Shown here one piece after another: positions 8,223 through 17,400 of a stretch of 32,510 bases of DNA. Source of the DNA: Halocynthiibacter sp049608145 (GTDB lineage: Bacteria; Pseudomonadota; Alphaproteobacteria; Rhodobacterales; Rhodobacteraceae); contig NZ_JBMYXF010000036.1 in NCBI RefSeq assembly GCF_049608145.1, positions 1 through 32,510 of the forward strand, read 5' to 3'. The number at the start of each line of letters is the position of its first letter. Positions within the stretch are counted from its first letter, which is position 1. A program made the position numbers and the translations under genes. Under the pieces are notes generated by a model. The model was not told where the DNA came from. It made no database searches and saw only the letters and a program-made list of their open reading frames with translations.

Positions 8223-8920
8223 CGCCCTGCCCTTTCTGTGCCGGTCAGCCAGTGGATCAGCAAATTAACAGTGACAGCAAGGCCGATCAGCACAAGCCCA
8301 AGCCCCAGCGCCATGGCGAAATCCCCCTTGCCAGTTTCAAGCGCAATGGCCGTTGTCAGAACCCGGGTTGCATGATCAATGTTGCCCCCCACCACCATAA
8401 TTGCACCCACTTCACCAATTGCACGGCCAAACCCGGCAAGGGCAGCCGTTAACAGCGTCCGCCGGCCGTCCCACAGAAGGGTACAGACCCGCTGAAAGAT
8501 GCTGGTGTTCAAGGAAATCAGCAGATCGTGATACTCGCTCCAGAGTTCACGCAGCGCCTGATGGGTAATCGATGCAATCAGTGGCGTGATGATAATCACC
8601 TGCGCGATGATCATCGCCGTGGGCGTGAACAGCAGGTTCAGCACACCAAATGGCCCACTGCGTGACAACATCAGATACACAACCAACCCCACCACCACCG
8701 GCGGAAGGCCCATCAAGGAATTCAGCAATGCAATCACAAACCGGCGCGCCCAGAACCGTCGCAACACCAATAGTGCCCCCAATGGCATGGCAATAGCACA
8801 GGAAATCAACAACGCTGAAAAGGTGACACGCAAGGACCGCAACGTGATCTCCCAGAGATCCGCATCAAAGCTGATCAACAGCCAGGCCGCCGCCTGCAAA
8901 CCGTCCCAGATATCACCCAT
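8216..8920 (-). CDS. tupB: Tungstate ABC transporter permease
   Basis: Integral membrane permease of 234 residues with about five hydrophobic helices. The BPD_transp_1 coupling (EAA) loop is visible near residues 160-185 (AGFGRAIGEVGAIMVVGGN), the segment that docks on the ATPase. ATG at 8920. First gene of the tup operon, starting 105 bases after the GntR regulator gene on the same strand. Those 105 bases show no hairpin or operator that I can support, so the operon may be transcribed with the regulator or from a promoter I cannot place. Tungstate specificity is inferred from the TupA neighbour. Confidence 0.88.
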   Translation of the reverse strand: MGDIWDGLQAAAWLLISFDADLWEITLRSLRVTFSALLISCAIAMPLGALLVLRRFWARRFVIALLNSLMGLPPVVVGLVVYLMLSRSGPFGVLNLLFTPTAMIIAQVIIITPLIASITHQALRELWSEYHDLLISLNTSIFQRVCTLLWDGRRTLLTAALAGFGRAIGEVGAIMVVGGNIDHATRVLTTAIALETGKGDFAMALGLGLVLIGLAVTVNLLIHWLTGTERAGRW

Positions 8921-9025
8921 GTTTCATTCTACACCGCTTTATGTTCCTGCAAGATTTAGCCTGAAAACAATCAAACACGATAGCTGCAAGACGACAAAGA
9001 GCACGTGCTTTGCGAACACACCTAT

Positions 9026-9676
9026 TCAGCTGACCAACATCCGCAACCCTTGTGTCGCATCGGCACGGATCGCAAGACGCAGCCCCGGTTCATCCCCTGC
9101 ACGCAAAGCAGCAATAATCAGCCGGTGGTTCGCAGGTGGTTCAGCCCGGCGCAAGCGCCCGTACAATGCCCGCATGGTTGGCCCCATCTGCAGCCATACA
9201 GTTTCCGTCATCGCCAGCATCGCGGGGGCATGGGCACGCAGGTACAACGTACGGTGGAACTCCAGATTTGTACGAATATAGGCGACAGCATCCTGTTTCA
9301 CCACGGCCTCGGCCACCGACGAATTGATCATCTGCAACCGGTCGATCAACGCCATATGCGCACGCGGAAGGGCACGAGACGCCAGTTCAGGCTCCAGCAA
9401 TGCGCGCAGAGCCGCCAGTTCTTCGATCCGATCATTAGACAGCGTTGGCGTGGACACCCGCCCCGAGGCAGAAATCGTAAGTGCCCCTTCTGCGGACAAG
9501 CGCCGAAGCGCTTCGCGGGCCGGGGTCATGGAGACATTCCATTTGGCCGCAAGACCGCGCACGGTCAGAGCTTCGCCTGGGCCAAGTTCCCCATGCATAA
9601 TCTGCGTGCGCAGACTGCGATACAGCAGATCGTGGGTCGGGGCCTGGGTGTCATTGGGCTTTGTTGCACTTTGCAT
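9026..9676 (-). CDS. GntR family regulator, FadR/FCD subfamily
   Basis: Repressor-type protein of 216 residues. The winged HTH covers about 12-78 (LTVRGLAAKWNVSMTPAREALRRLSAEGAL, split here across the usual helix-turn-helix), followed by an all-helical FCD effector domain at about 85-205 with the expected metal/effector-pocket residues in RTNLEFHRTLYL and NHRLIIAALRAGD. FCD regulators usually sense carboxylic acids or amino acids, so its place before a tungstate importer is either regulation by a different signal or simple adjacency. A perfect palindrome lies 8 bases upstream of its ATG, suggesting autoregulation. Confidence 0.87.
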   Translation of the reverse strand: MQSATKPNDTQAPTHDLLYRSLRTQIMHGELGPGEALTVRGLAAKWNVSMTPAREALRRLSAEGALTISASGRVSTPTLSNDRIEELAALRALLEPELASRALPRAHMALIDRLQMINSSVAEAVVKQDAVAYIRTNLEFHRTLYLRAHAPAMLAMTETVWLQMGPTMRALYGRLRRAEPPANHRLIIAALRAGDEPGLRLAIRADATQGLRMLVS

Positions 9677-9683
9677 ATCCGAC

Positions 9684-9693
9684 TGTGATCACA
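9684..9693. promoter_or_regulatory. Candidate GntR operator palindrome
   Basis: TGTGATCACA is a perfect 10-base palindrome immediately upstream of the GntR ATG (9676). Its T-GT..AC-A pattern fits FadR-subfamily operators in general form. No second copy was found before tupB. Confidence 0.4.
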
Positions 9694-9719
9694 AAATACA
9701 CACTCAGGTCAAGACGGGA

Positions 9720-10397
9720 TCAGAATTGCCACACATGCAACTGATTGCCATTTTCACGCAACCACCGACGCGGGACCGCGTAATCCGGGTAGATCTGCGC
9801 CACCAAATCCCAGAAGGCCTGTGAATGGTTCATCTCACGCAGATGGGCAACTTCATGTGCGGCGACATAGTTCAGAACTTCTGGCGGGGCCATAATCAAC
9901 CGCCAAGAATACATTAGCTTGCCTTGTGACGAACATGATCCCCAGCGCGATCGTGTATCGCGCAACTGAATAGCACTGTAATCGACATCAAGCGCCCGGG
10001 CATATCCATCAGACGCGGCCACCAACCGATCCCGTGCCAGAAGTTTCAACAAAGCTGCAATCTTGCGCGGCGTTGCATCTGCATTGCCTGGCACTGAAAA
10101 AGCATCCCCTGTAAACTTGGCCGCACGCCCTGTGCCGGCTATGACCGGGTACGTCCGACCTTCGAACAACAGCGAAACACCAATCTGCGGTGTTTGAATT
10201 TCAGGACGTCCATCCAGCTGCTGGCGAATCCAGGTTGCCTTTTCCTCTGCAAACGCGCGCGCTTCGGCTTCCTTCAGACGCTTTGGCACAGACAGTGTCA
10301 CCCGACCATCCAGACGCGACACGCGCAACGTCATACGCCGCGCACGCGCATTGCGTTTTAGTTCAACATGAACGGGTGGAATACCTTGCAAAATCAT
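9720..10397 (-). CDS. YgjP-like SprT-family zinc metallopeptidase
   Basis: Protein of 225 residues, usual length for the YgjP/DUF45 family. The N-terminal half has the family's RRMTLRVSRLDGRVTLSVP strand region, and the C-terminal peptidase domain carries RSRWGSCS (150-156) and the zinc site His181-Glu182-x-x-His185 with a downstream His191 (HEVAHLREMNH). No signal peptide, so cytosolic. Substrate unknown. It is separated by 210 bases from the divergent TIGR02300 gene. In related genomes these two genes are, from memory, often neighbours, but I cannot verify that. Confidence 0.9.
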   Translation of the reverse strand: MILQGIPPVHVELKRNARARRMTLRVSRLDGRVTLSVPKRLKEAEARAFAEEKATWIRQQLDGRPEIQTPQIGVSLLFEGRTYPVIAGTGRAAKFTGDAFSVPGNADATPRKIAALLKLLARDRLVAASDGYARALDVDYSAIQLRDTRSRWGSCSSQGKLMYSWRLIMAPPEVLNYVAAHEVAHLREMNHSQAFWDLVAQIYPDYAVPRRWLRENGNQLHVWQF

Positions 10398-10607
10398 GCA
10401 CCATTTATATCGCCAGATTTCTGAACGAAAAGGCGACAGTGGACAATTATCGTGTTTCAGCAGATAAGTTTACGTTCAATCCCGCATAAGCCGGGGAAAA
10501 TATCGGGAAAACGGCTATACTCACCGAAAAGCCTTTGACCTTTCTGGTGTCTTGTGGCAGTTCATCGCGACTCTCTTAAGCAGACTCGCAAAGCGAAGGG
10601 AAATTCC

Positions 10608-10925
10608 ATGCCCAAAGAAGAATGGGGTGTAAAACGCCTTTGCCCGACCACCGGCAAACGTTTTTACGACCTGAACAAAAACCCGCCCGTCAGCCCGTAT
10701 ACGGGTGAGACAGTTAACATCGATACCAGCGGTAAGACACGCAGTCTTTCTGCCGATAAAGCTGAAACCAAACCAGAAGATTTGGTGGATGACGCTGACG
10801 TGGTTCTGGACGATGATGACACCACAGATGTAGATCTGGGCGATGATGTTCTGGACGATGAAGACGAAGGTGACGTCTCTCTTGAAGAGATCGCAGACGT
10901 TCCGGCGGATGATGACGACAACTGA
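10608..10925 (+). CDS. TIGR02300 / FYDLN-type acidic protein
   Basis: Small protein of 105 residues. ATG at 10608 (MPKEEWGVKRL) is preferred over an upstream in-frame start at 10554 because GAAGGG precedes it and the family begins WGxKR. The N-terminal 35 residues contain the signature KRFYDLNKNPPVSP; the rest is a very acidic Asp/Glu tail (residues about 60-105). Other alphaproteobacterial members, as I remember them, have a CxxC...CxxC zinc ribbon; here CPTTG and SPYTG stand in those places, so only one of four cysteines remains and zinc binding is unlikely. Function unknown. The acidic tail suggests interaction with basic proteins or nucleic-acid-binding partners, which is speculation. Confidence 0.88.
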   Translation: MPKEEWGVKRLCPTTGKRFYDLNKNPPVSPYTGETVNIDTSGKTRSLSADKAETKPEDLVDDADVVLDDDDTTDVDLGDDVLDDEDEGDVSLEEIADVPADDDDN

Positions 10926-11059
10926 TTTCTAGGCGGCTTTTCTGTTCCGCTGGGAAAGTTGAAAAAATTACGTCGGGGCGGCGAAATATGCTTGAACTGC
11001 CCGGACGAACCTTCTAGACACCGCTTCACAGACTAAGATCTGCTGCGGCGATCTAGGAT

Positions 11060-11135
11060 GGGGCCTTAGCTCAGCTGGGAGAGCGCCTGCATGGCATGCA
11101 GGAGGTCAGCGGTTCGATCCCGCTAGGCTCCACCA
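11060..11135 (+). tRNA. tRNA-Ala (GGC)
   Basis: Complete cloverleaf with encoded CCA. Acceptor GGGGCCT pairs with AGGCTCC, D-arm GCTCAGCTGGGAGAGC, anticodon stem CCTGC/GCAGG around ATGGCAT (anticodon GGC at 11093-11095), T-arm GCGGTTCGATCCCGC, discriminator A, CCA at 11133-11135. It decodes GCC/GCU alanine codons. An integrase remnant begins about 55 bases downstream, so this tRNA is the likely historical attachment site of the island to its right. Confidence 0.97.
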
Positions 11136-11190
11136 AACACCAATTCCAGCCTTATAAATAAGACAATCCCTTATTACACTGGGCTTTCGG

Positions 11191-12357
11191 GTGGATTTTA
11201 CTACGATTTGGTACTACGAGTTGCGTATGCTCCATCCTCGTACTGCACCCAAAGTATACCGGCAAAATGACACATGGCATGTTCGTGTATATGTACCCAA
11301 ACCTGTGGTGCATTTGGTCGGGAGTAGCGAAATTCACCGCAGCACTGATGAGACCAATCGTGCGGCGGCGCTCAAGGTCGCGGAAAAGAAACGTTCGGAT
11401 TTATACATTTGGTTTAATGAACTACTTGAGCGCGATAGCAAGGTGTCTCAGCGGATCAGCGATTTGGCTGATGCTGAGATCGCGGACATGGCACGTAAAG
11501 TGTACCACAACTACCGAGAAGAAGCGGCCAGTGATATGGCAGATTTCTTTCGGTTACCGTCCGACCAGCAAGAAGCTGAATCCATACCAGAAGATGGTCG
11601 TAGCAGCGTCTTACATGCATTGTTATCGGATTTCGATCTTCCTGATGCTGCAAACGTGAATGCCCGTTTGATGTTAAAGCAGCGAGGGCTGACACTGGCA
11701 CCAGATGCCCCGGCTTACACAAAGTTGCTACGGCGTATCAGAGAGGCACTTACGCAAGTACATGTTGATGCGGTCAACCTTTACGCAAACACTCCAGCAC
11801 AGGGTGACAATCCATTCTTCATAAACGCTGAGACACAAGAACCCAGAGTGCCGCTCTCCGTATCACCAGCAATCCCCAAAGGTGAGGCAACGTTAGACCT
11901 GCTGATACCCATGGTATTAGAGGAAGTGCGTGTCACGAGAGGGCCGAAGGGGTATTCGAAAATGTCTCATACCTTAAAACTACTGTCGGAATTTTATGGC
12001 CCGTCCGCTGACATCAGCAGCATAGATCGGAAAAGCGTCGTTGCGTTCAGAGGAGCATTGGAGAATTTACCAAGCAATGCCACAAAGCGTTATCCCAACA
12101 TGAGTATACATCAGGTGCTGGAAGCGCGGTCGCCCCAGCACGAAAGTATCTCGATCAGTCATGTGAATGGTCATTTACGGAACTTACGACAATTTTTCAG
12201 GACTTGCGCACGGAATGACTCCACGTTGGTGATACCAAGCCTGGAAAAACTGGACCTGCATGACCCAGTGAATACTCTGGACAAACGATATCCATTTTCC
12301 ACAAAACAACTGGAAGCACTGTTTGTGAATGGGCGCTTGAATGATTGGTACGGGTAA
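11191..12357 (+). pseudogene. Tyrosine recombinase/integrase, catalytic domain lost
   Basis: Open frame of up to 388 residues from a GTG at 11191; an ATG at 11227 is an equally good start. The N-terminal part (RTAPKVYRQNDTWHVRVYVPK, then a helical stretch to about 200) looks like the DUF6538-type arm-binding region of tRNA-targeting integrases. A SAM-like core-binding domain follows (about 230-365, TLDLLIPMVLEEV, SHVNGHLRNLRQFF). The frame stops right after FSTKQLEALFVNG, where the catalytic domain should begin, so the R...HxxR...Y residues are absent. Weak catalytic-domain-like words persist out of frame at 12384-12450. Position and orientation next to tRNA-Ala fit an integrative element that can no longer excise by itself. 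Confidence 0.8.
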
Positions 12358-12691
12358 CATTTAGCCGCAAACACTATTTGCAACAGGGGCGGCACTGGCT
12401 GTGGTTAACTGATCGCTCATACAGCCAGAGAAGGGGCCGATATGGCGCGTGTTGTTTGATGAGTGGGTCATGAATTGAATGCAATCATAACGAATAGCAG
12501 GCGGTAGTGATGCGCGCAAAAGTGACTGCATTACAACTCAGGGGGCATATTTGTTTTTAATTTACAACATTACATCCTATTGATTTAAATGAGTAAATTC
12601 GCCATAATGAAAGAAGCGAACAGTATATGTATTTAGCAACGCCTTTTGAATTTACAATCGGATTATTGCTGGTCGCCATTGTGTTTCCCTC
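12358..12691. other. Gene-free spacer with decayed integrase tail and possible promoter
   Basis: No intact gene is visible in these 334 bases. The first 90 bases give integrase-like words in shifted frames (QGRHWLWL at 12384, HTAREGADMARVV from 12418, recalling a TGAR-type arginine box). The rest is AT-rich. A possible promoter TTTACA (12561-12566) - 17 bases - TTTAAA (12584-12589) lies upstream of the Hint gene. An 8-base inverted repeat GTAAATTC (12593-12600) / GAATTTAC (12648-12655) could be an operator. Confidence 0.35.
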
Positions 12692-12733
12692 ATGTTGGGG
12701 GGTGTTTTTAAGTTAACTGGTAATGGTATTCCA

Positions 12734-14059
12734 ATGGCCTTTAAGAAAATTACTCCGACAGATGCAGATCCCGCAAATCACAGCGGTGACGTTACTTTTA
12801 CTTTGTCAAATGGCACATCGCTTAATCTGCGCACTACAACCGATATGGATTATGGGATCGCTTCACCAGCCGTAAGTGGAATTCCCGGAACGGAGACATT
12901 GTTCAGTCTCGGGGCTGAAACGGACGAACTGGAAGACGGCGAGCACATGGTGCACAGCCTGACCAATTCCAGCGGAAACCCGGTTCAGGTCAGTGGAGCC
13001 CGTCTGAGATTTGATGCGCTGACCGATACACAGGGCACTTCTCCGGCATCGGTTGAGTCTTTCTTTGTCTTTCTTGATGGTGTTCGTGTGAACATCAACG
13101 ATCTGATCGCCAGCGGTGAGGCAACCATTGAATGGGGGGATCCCTTTGGCGTTCATACCGGGTTGCCACCTTCTGCGTACCCTTTCTTCGGCGGTTCTCC
13201 GGATCCGAATGCGATTGATCCTCTGACAGGCTCAGTGTCTCCAAAGCTTTCTCCCGATGGGGCGATACATGGCAGCAGCAGCAACCTCGGTCTGACCCTG
13301 ACGATCACACGTGATTTCACAACGCTTAGTCTTGAATATATCAATGAAGACAATGGGTTGGGTACGCATTACAGCCTTGAGCTGGATGATGATCCCGTAT
13401 GCTTTACCGCCGACACGTTAATCACAACGATGAACGGGCCGGTTGCAGCCGCAAAGGTCAAGCCTGGCGATTTACTGCTGTGTCAGGATGGCGTGTACCG
13501 CCCGGTTCGTTGGGTCGGTCTGCGCACATTCGGTAGCACGAGCGAGCCAATGGCAGAGAATTGCCGGCCGATCTGCATCAGTGCCGGGGCGCTGGGACAG
13601 GGTATGCCTGAGCGGGATCTGCTTGTTTCCCGCCAGCATCGTATTTTGCTTCGCTCTGAAATCGCACAAAGTATGTTTGGTTGCGATGAGCTTTTGCTTG
13701 CAGCTGTTAAGCTGCTGGCCTTGCCGGGCGTGGAAGAACTGGCCTGGCTTGACACTGTCACCTATGTGCATTTCCTGATGGACGGTCACCAGATCATCTA
13801 TGCTGAAGGCATCGCTGCTGAAACATTGTTGCTGGGTGAACAGGCTCAAAAAGCAATGTCGCCGGACGCTCTTGTCGAGGTTCTCATGATATTTCCCGAA
13901 CTCTGTTTGCGCAGAGAGGAAATGGAACCAGCCTGTTTTATTCCCCCTCCCCGAAAACAAAAAGAGCTGATCAAACGGCATCTGAAGAACCCTGCAAGGG
14001 TCCTCAATTGTATCGGTCACCCCGGTGCTTCCCAAAATCAATGCCAGAGCGCGATCTGA
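12734..14059 (+). CDS. Hint-domain protein (Hint_2 type)
   Basis: Protein of 441 residues from the ATG at 12734; an in-frame ATG at 12692 would add 14 atypical residues. Neither has a good ribosome site. Residues 1-220 form an unrecognised, Asp/Thr-rich beta-type region. The Hint domain follows at about 222-375: nucleophile Cys223 (DDPVCFTADTLITT), VKPGDLLLCQDG, block-B-like His302 (LLVSRQHRILL) and YVHFLMDGHQIIYAEG near 350. Hint domains cleave or splice their own chain; Hint_2 members in Rhodobacteraceae often sit in large extracellular proteins. No intein C-terminal His-Asn or endonuclease is seen. There is no classical signal peptide, so export would need a non-Sec route. It lies 77 bases before the giant Ca-binding gene in the same direction, suggesting shared function. 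Confidence 0.82.
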   Translation: MAFKKITPTDADPANHSGDVTFTLSNGTSLNLRTTTDMDYGIASPAVSGIPGTETLFSLGAETDELEDGEHMVHSLTNSSGNPVQVSGARLRFDALTDTQGTSPASVESFFVFLDGVRVNINDLIASGEATIEWGDPFGVHTGLPPSAYPFFGGSPDPNAIDPLTGSVSPKLSPDGAIHGSSSNLGLTLTITRDFTTLSLEYINEDNGLGTHYSLELDDDPVCFTADTLITTMNGPVAAAKVKPGDLLLCQDGVYRPVRWVGLRTFGSTSEPMAENCRPICISAGALGQGMPERDLLVSRQHRILLRSEIAQSMFGCDELLLAAVKLLALPGVEELAWLDTVTYVHFLMDGHQIIYAEGIAAETLLLGEQAQKAMSPDALVEVLMIFPELCLRREEMEPACFIPPPRKQKELIKRHLKNPARVLNCIGHPGASQNQCQSAI

Positions 14060-14066
14060 CATTCAT

Positions 14067-14100
14067 CCCCTTGGTTTCCTGAAGCTGTAACCAGAAGGGG
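14067..14100 (+). terminator. Hairpin between Hint gene and giant-protein gene
   Basis: CCCCTT (14067-14072) pairs with AAGGGG (14095-14100), continued inward by GGTT (14073-14076) with AACC (14089-14092) after a two-base bulge. No T run follows, so it may attenuate rather than end transcription into the next gene. Confidence 0.4.
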
Positions 14101-14136
14101 CAACTACATGTATAGCTAAAGAGTAAGGTTAAACCT

Positions 14137-14385
14137 ATGATAAAAGCCAATGATGACGGACGTGTAAGTCTAGAAGCCGGTGACAGCGTCACAATTGATG
14201 TTTTTGCGAATGATGCGCTCCACCCCATATTTCTGCCCGGGCTGCGGGTTCTTAACCCGGGTGGCAACCCTCCGTTCACCGACGTTATCTTCGCCACTCA
14301 GCCAAATCAGACAATTACGCTTGCCAGCGGTACGATCGTCAAAATGAACGCTGACCATCACACGTGCAAAAGACGCGAATCCTGA
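14137..14385 (+). pseudogene. 5' fragment of the giant SdrD_B/Ca-binding protein gene, before frameshift
   Basis: Short frame of 82 residues starting MIKANDDGRVSLEAGDSVT. Its IDVFANDALHP segment is typical of the VCBS/cadherin-like linker that opens large bacterial adhesins, and a matching NLFANDIFDP segment occurs near the C-terminus of the giant protein. The frame runs out at the TGA 14383-14385. In the +1 frame, translation continues without a break from 14348 (KDANPDVDEPINYF) into the giant protein. One base gained between 14348 and 14385, for example in the AAAA at 14368-14371, explains the break. It could instead be a sequencing error. ATG at 14137 has a GAGTAAGG upstream. Confidence 0.6.
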
Positions 14386-14494
14386 TGTTGACGAACCGAT
14401 CAACTATTTCACCTTCCCTAATGGCCCAATCACATTCGCCAGCTTTATCATTACGTCAGATACCGACGGGGATGGTATTCGTGATCTTATCGAT

Positions 14495-17400
14495 GTGGAT
14501 GATGATAACGATGGCTTCCTTGACAGCACCGAAAGCGGGTTGCCTGATACAGCGCGGGAGCTTTCGTTTTCTGACAAAGCCAGTTGGGAAGCCGCAGGCG
14601 TGACAGCCAAGGGGCTGGCTGCTAACAAAACCAATCAGATCACAATTCAGAATGACGGTTTGGTGTTCAACTACAAGAAAGTTGATACGAAGGTTACCAG
14701 CCAAACTGAGATCCCACTGGGCAGTGACACGCCTGGGCTGGAAGAGCGTGTCGAAGTCAGTTTCGAAGTTTCGCAGCTCTTTCCCGCTCTTGGTTCCACG
14801 CCTGGAGTTGTATCCGCACTGTTTGAGTTGGTTGATGAGAATGGTGTTGTTCTGGCGCAAGCAACCTGGATTTCTGAACTTGGCAATCAGCAGCGTGTTC
14901 CGATCAACCTTTACGCAAACGGTGCTGGGATCACATTACGCGTGACAGATCTCTCGCCAAAAACATCAAGCCGGGCGGATGACTGGGCGCTGAACAATCT
15001 GGATGTTGTGGCCTCTCCGATATCGACCCTGGATTCCGATGGAGATGGTATCTATGACATCCACGACCAGGACAGCGACAATGATGGTATTACAGATAAC
15101 GTCGAATTGCAGCTTACTGGCGAATATATCGCGCCTTCCGGGATTGATGCGAACGAGAACGGTCTGGATGATGCCTATGAAGTCGCAGGGCTGACGCCGG
15201 CTGATACAGATGGGGATGGCATTTATGACTATCTGGATGATGACAGCGACAATGATGGTCTGAAAGACTACGAAGAAAATGGTACAGGCGTAACAGCAGA
15301 GCAGATCGCGAACTCTACTGACAGTGACCGGGACGGTATTCTGGATGTATTCGAGGGAAGTGATCTCAATGACGGGCACTCAGATCCCAATGGTGACAAC
15401 TTTGACAACGGGGCCTTCCTGCTTCCGGGTAATCCGGACCTTCTCCCGGATGGTTCAAATGCGATCCCTCTGAAACGTAATCTCGACTTCCGTGAAGTGC
15501 GGGAAGAAGTCAGCTCATCTATCGGTGATACAGTCTGGTATGATACTGATCGCGATGGCGTACAGGATGCAGGAGAAGCCGGCGCTGCCAACGTAACTGT
15601 ACACCTTCTGGATGACAGCGGAACCGTTATCAAAACCACACAAACAGATGCAGACGGGAAATACCTGTTCGATAAGATCGGAAGTGCTGACTACAGGGTG
15701 CAGGTCGAAAAACCGGATGGTTTCTTGTTCACCGTTAAAGATAGTGTGGTGGTTCCTTCTTCGGTTAAATCAAAAGCCGCCCCTGCCGAACTTATGGATT
15801 CTGCAAAATCATGGACGAAAGCCGATGTTGAGCTGAACGGCCTGGATGTAGAGATTGGGAAAGGTTCTGTTTCAAAAGTTGACGGCCTGCATTTCAACCA
15901 GGGCGATGATGATACAAAGAACGGCGAAGCTATCGAAATTGCTGTGGGTGACGCTGACGTATATCAATCTCTGAAGATTGATATGACAGTCTTTAAAAAC
16001 ATGCACGACAGTAAGAAGACCGGGAAAGCCGGTTCCGCAAGCGCGACGTTCGAACTGGTTGATCAAAACGGGGTTGTGGTCGACAGCTATGACTGGAGCT
16101 CGGTGAAAAAGTCCTACAAAAAGCCTGAGTCCATCACGCTGAGCGGAACTGGTGAAGGGCTGATCGTCCGGATTACAGACCAAAGCTCTGTAAAACATGC
16201 GCGTGGCGACGACTGGACCCTGGATTCAATGTCAGTAAAGGTTGATACCGAAGATGACTTTGACAGTGACGTTAACCAGAAGACAGGTATCACCGACGAT
16301 ATTTCACTTAACGCGCACCAGGATCTTACGAATGTCGATGCCGGGCTTGTGAGAGATTTTTCCGGAACCGGATCCATCGGGAACCGCGTTTGGCTGGATA
16401 GCAACCGGGACGGTATTCAGGACCAGAATGAAGATGGCCTGCGGAAAGTTTCGGTCGAACTTCTTGACGAAAACGGTGTGGTTCTTCTTACGACCACAAC
16501 AAACAAGAAGGGCGCATATCTGTTTAAAAATATTGGAGAGGGCACCTATTCAGTGCGCTTCAGTGCTCCTGACGGGCATATTGCAACTGAACGGAACAGC
16601 GGTTCTGATGACACCATAGACAGCGATATCAATGCCTCAGGTGAAACTGCGCAGTTTACTCTCGGAGACGGTGAGAAAAAACTCGATGTGGATGCGGGTT
16701 TCATCTCTGATTTCAGTGGTTCAGGCTCAATTGGTGATCGTATCTGGTATGATACCAACAGGAACGGCCTTCAGGATTCCGGTGAAAAGGGAGCGCGGAA
16801 TATAAAGGTTGAACTGCTAGACGCGAGAACCAACGTCCTTGCCACCGTGGTAACGGATAACAACGGGAACTATACCTTCGATGATATTGGCGAAGGTGAC
16901 TATTTCGTTCGCATGGAAACTCCGGACGGTTATACAATCAGCCCCATGTATGTGGGCGGAGATGACGAAAAAGACAACGACTTCACAGACACTGACAGCA
17001 CAACTGACCTCTTTACTCTCGATGATGGTGAACACCTCTCCAATATCGATGGCGGCCTGATGTTGGATTACCGTGGGACCGGATCTATCGGGAACCGGAT
17101 CTGGATTGATGAAGATCGTGACGGGATTCAGGATGCCGGTGAGGCAAACGCTTCTGGCATCAAAGTTTCCCTTCTCGACAAAGACGGAAACATTCTGCAG
17201 ACCACGAAAACCAATGGCAATGGTAACTATATCTTCAACAAGCTTGCGGAAGGCGATTACACCGTAAAAGTTTCACCGGATGCAAAATACACCTTTACCG
17301 AAAAAGGGACAGGCAGCAACGGCGCCCTCGACAGCGATGTCAATGCTTCAGGCGTTGTTAATGTGGCGCTCGGCGATGGTCAGAAACGGACTGATATCGA

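Noticed and set aside
12950..13900. Intein interpretation of the Hint domain
   Set aside because: No C-terminal His-Asn splice junction, no interrupted host enzyme and no homing endonuclease; a Hint_2-type self-processing domain fits better.
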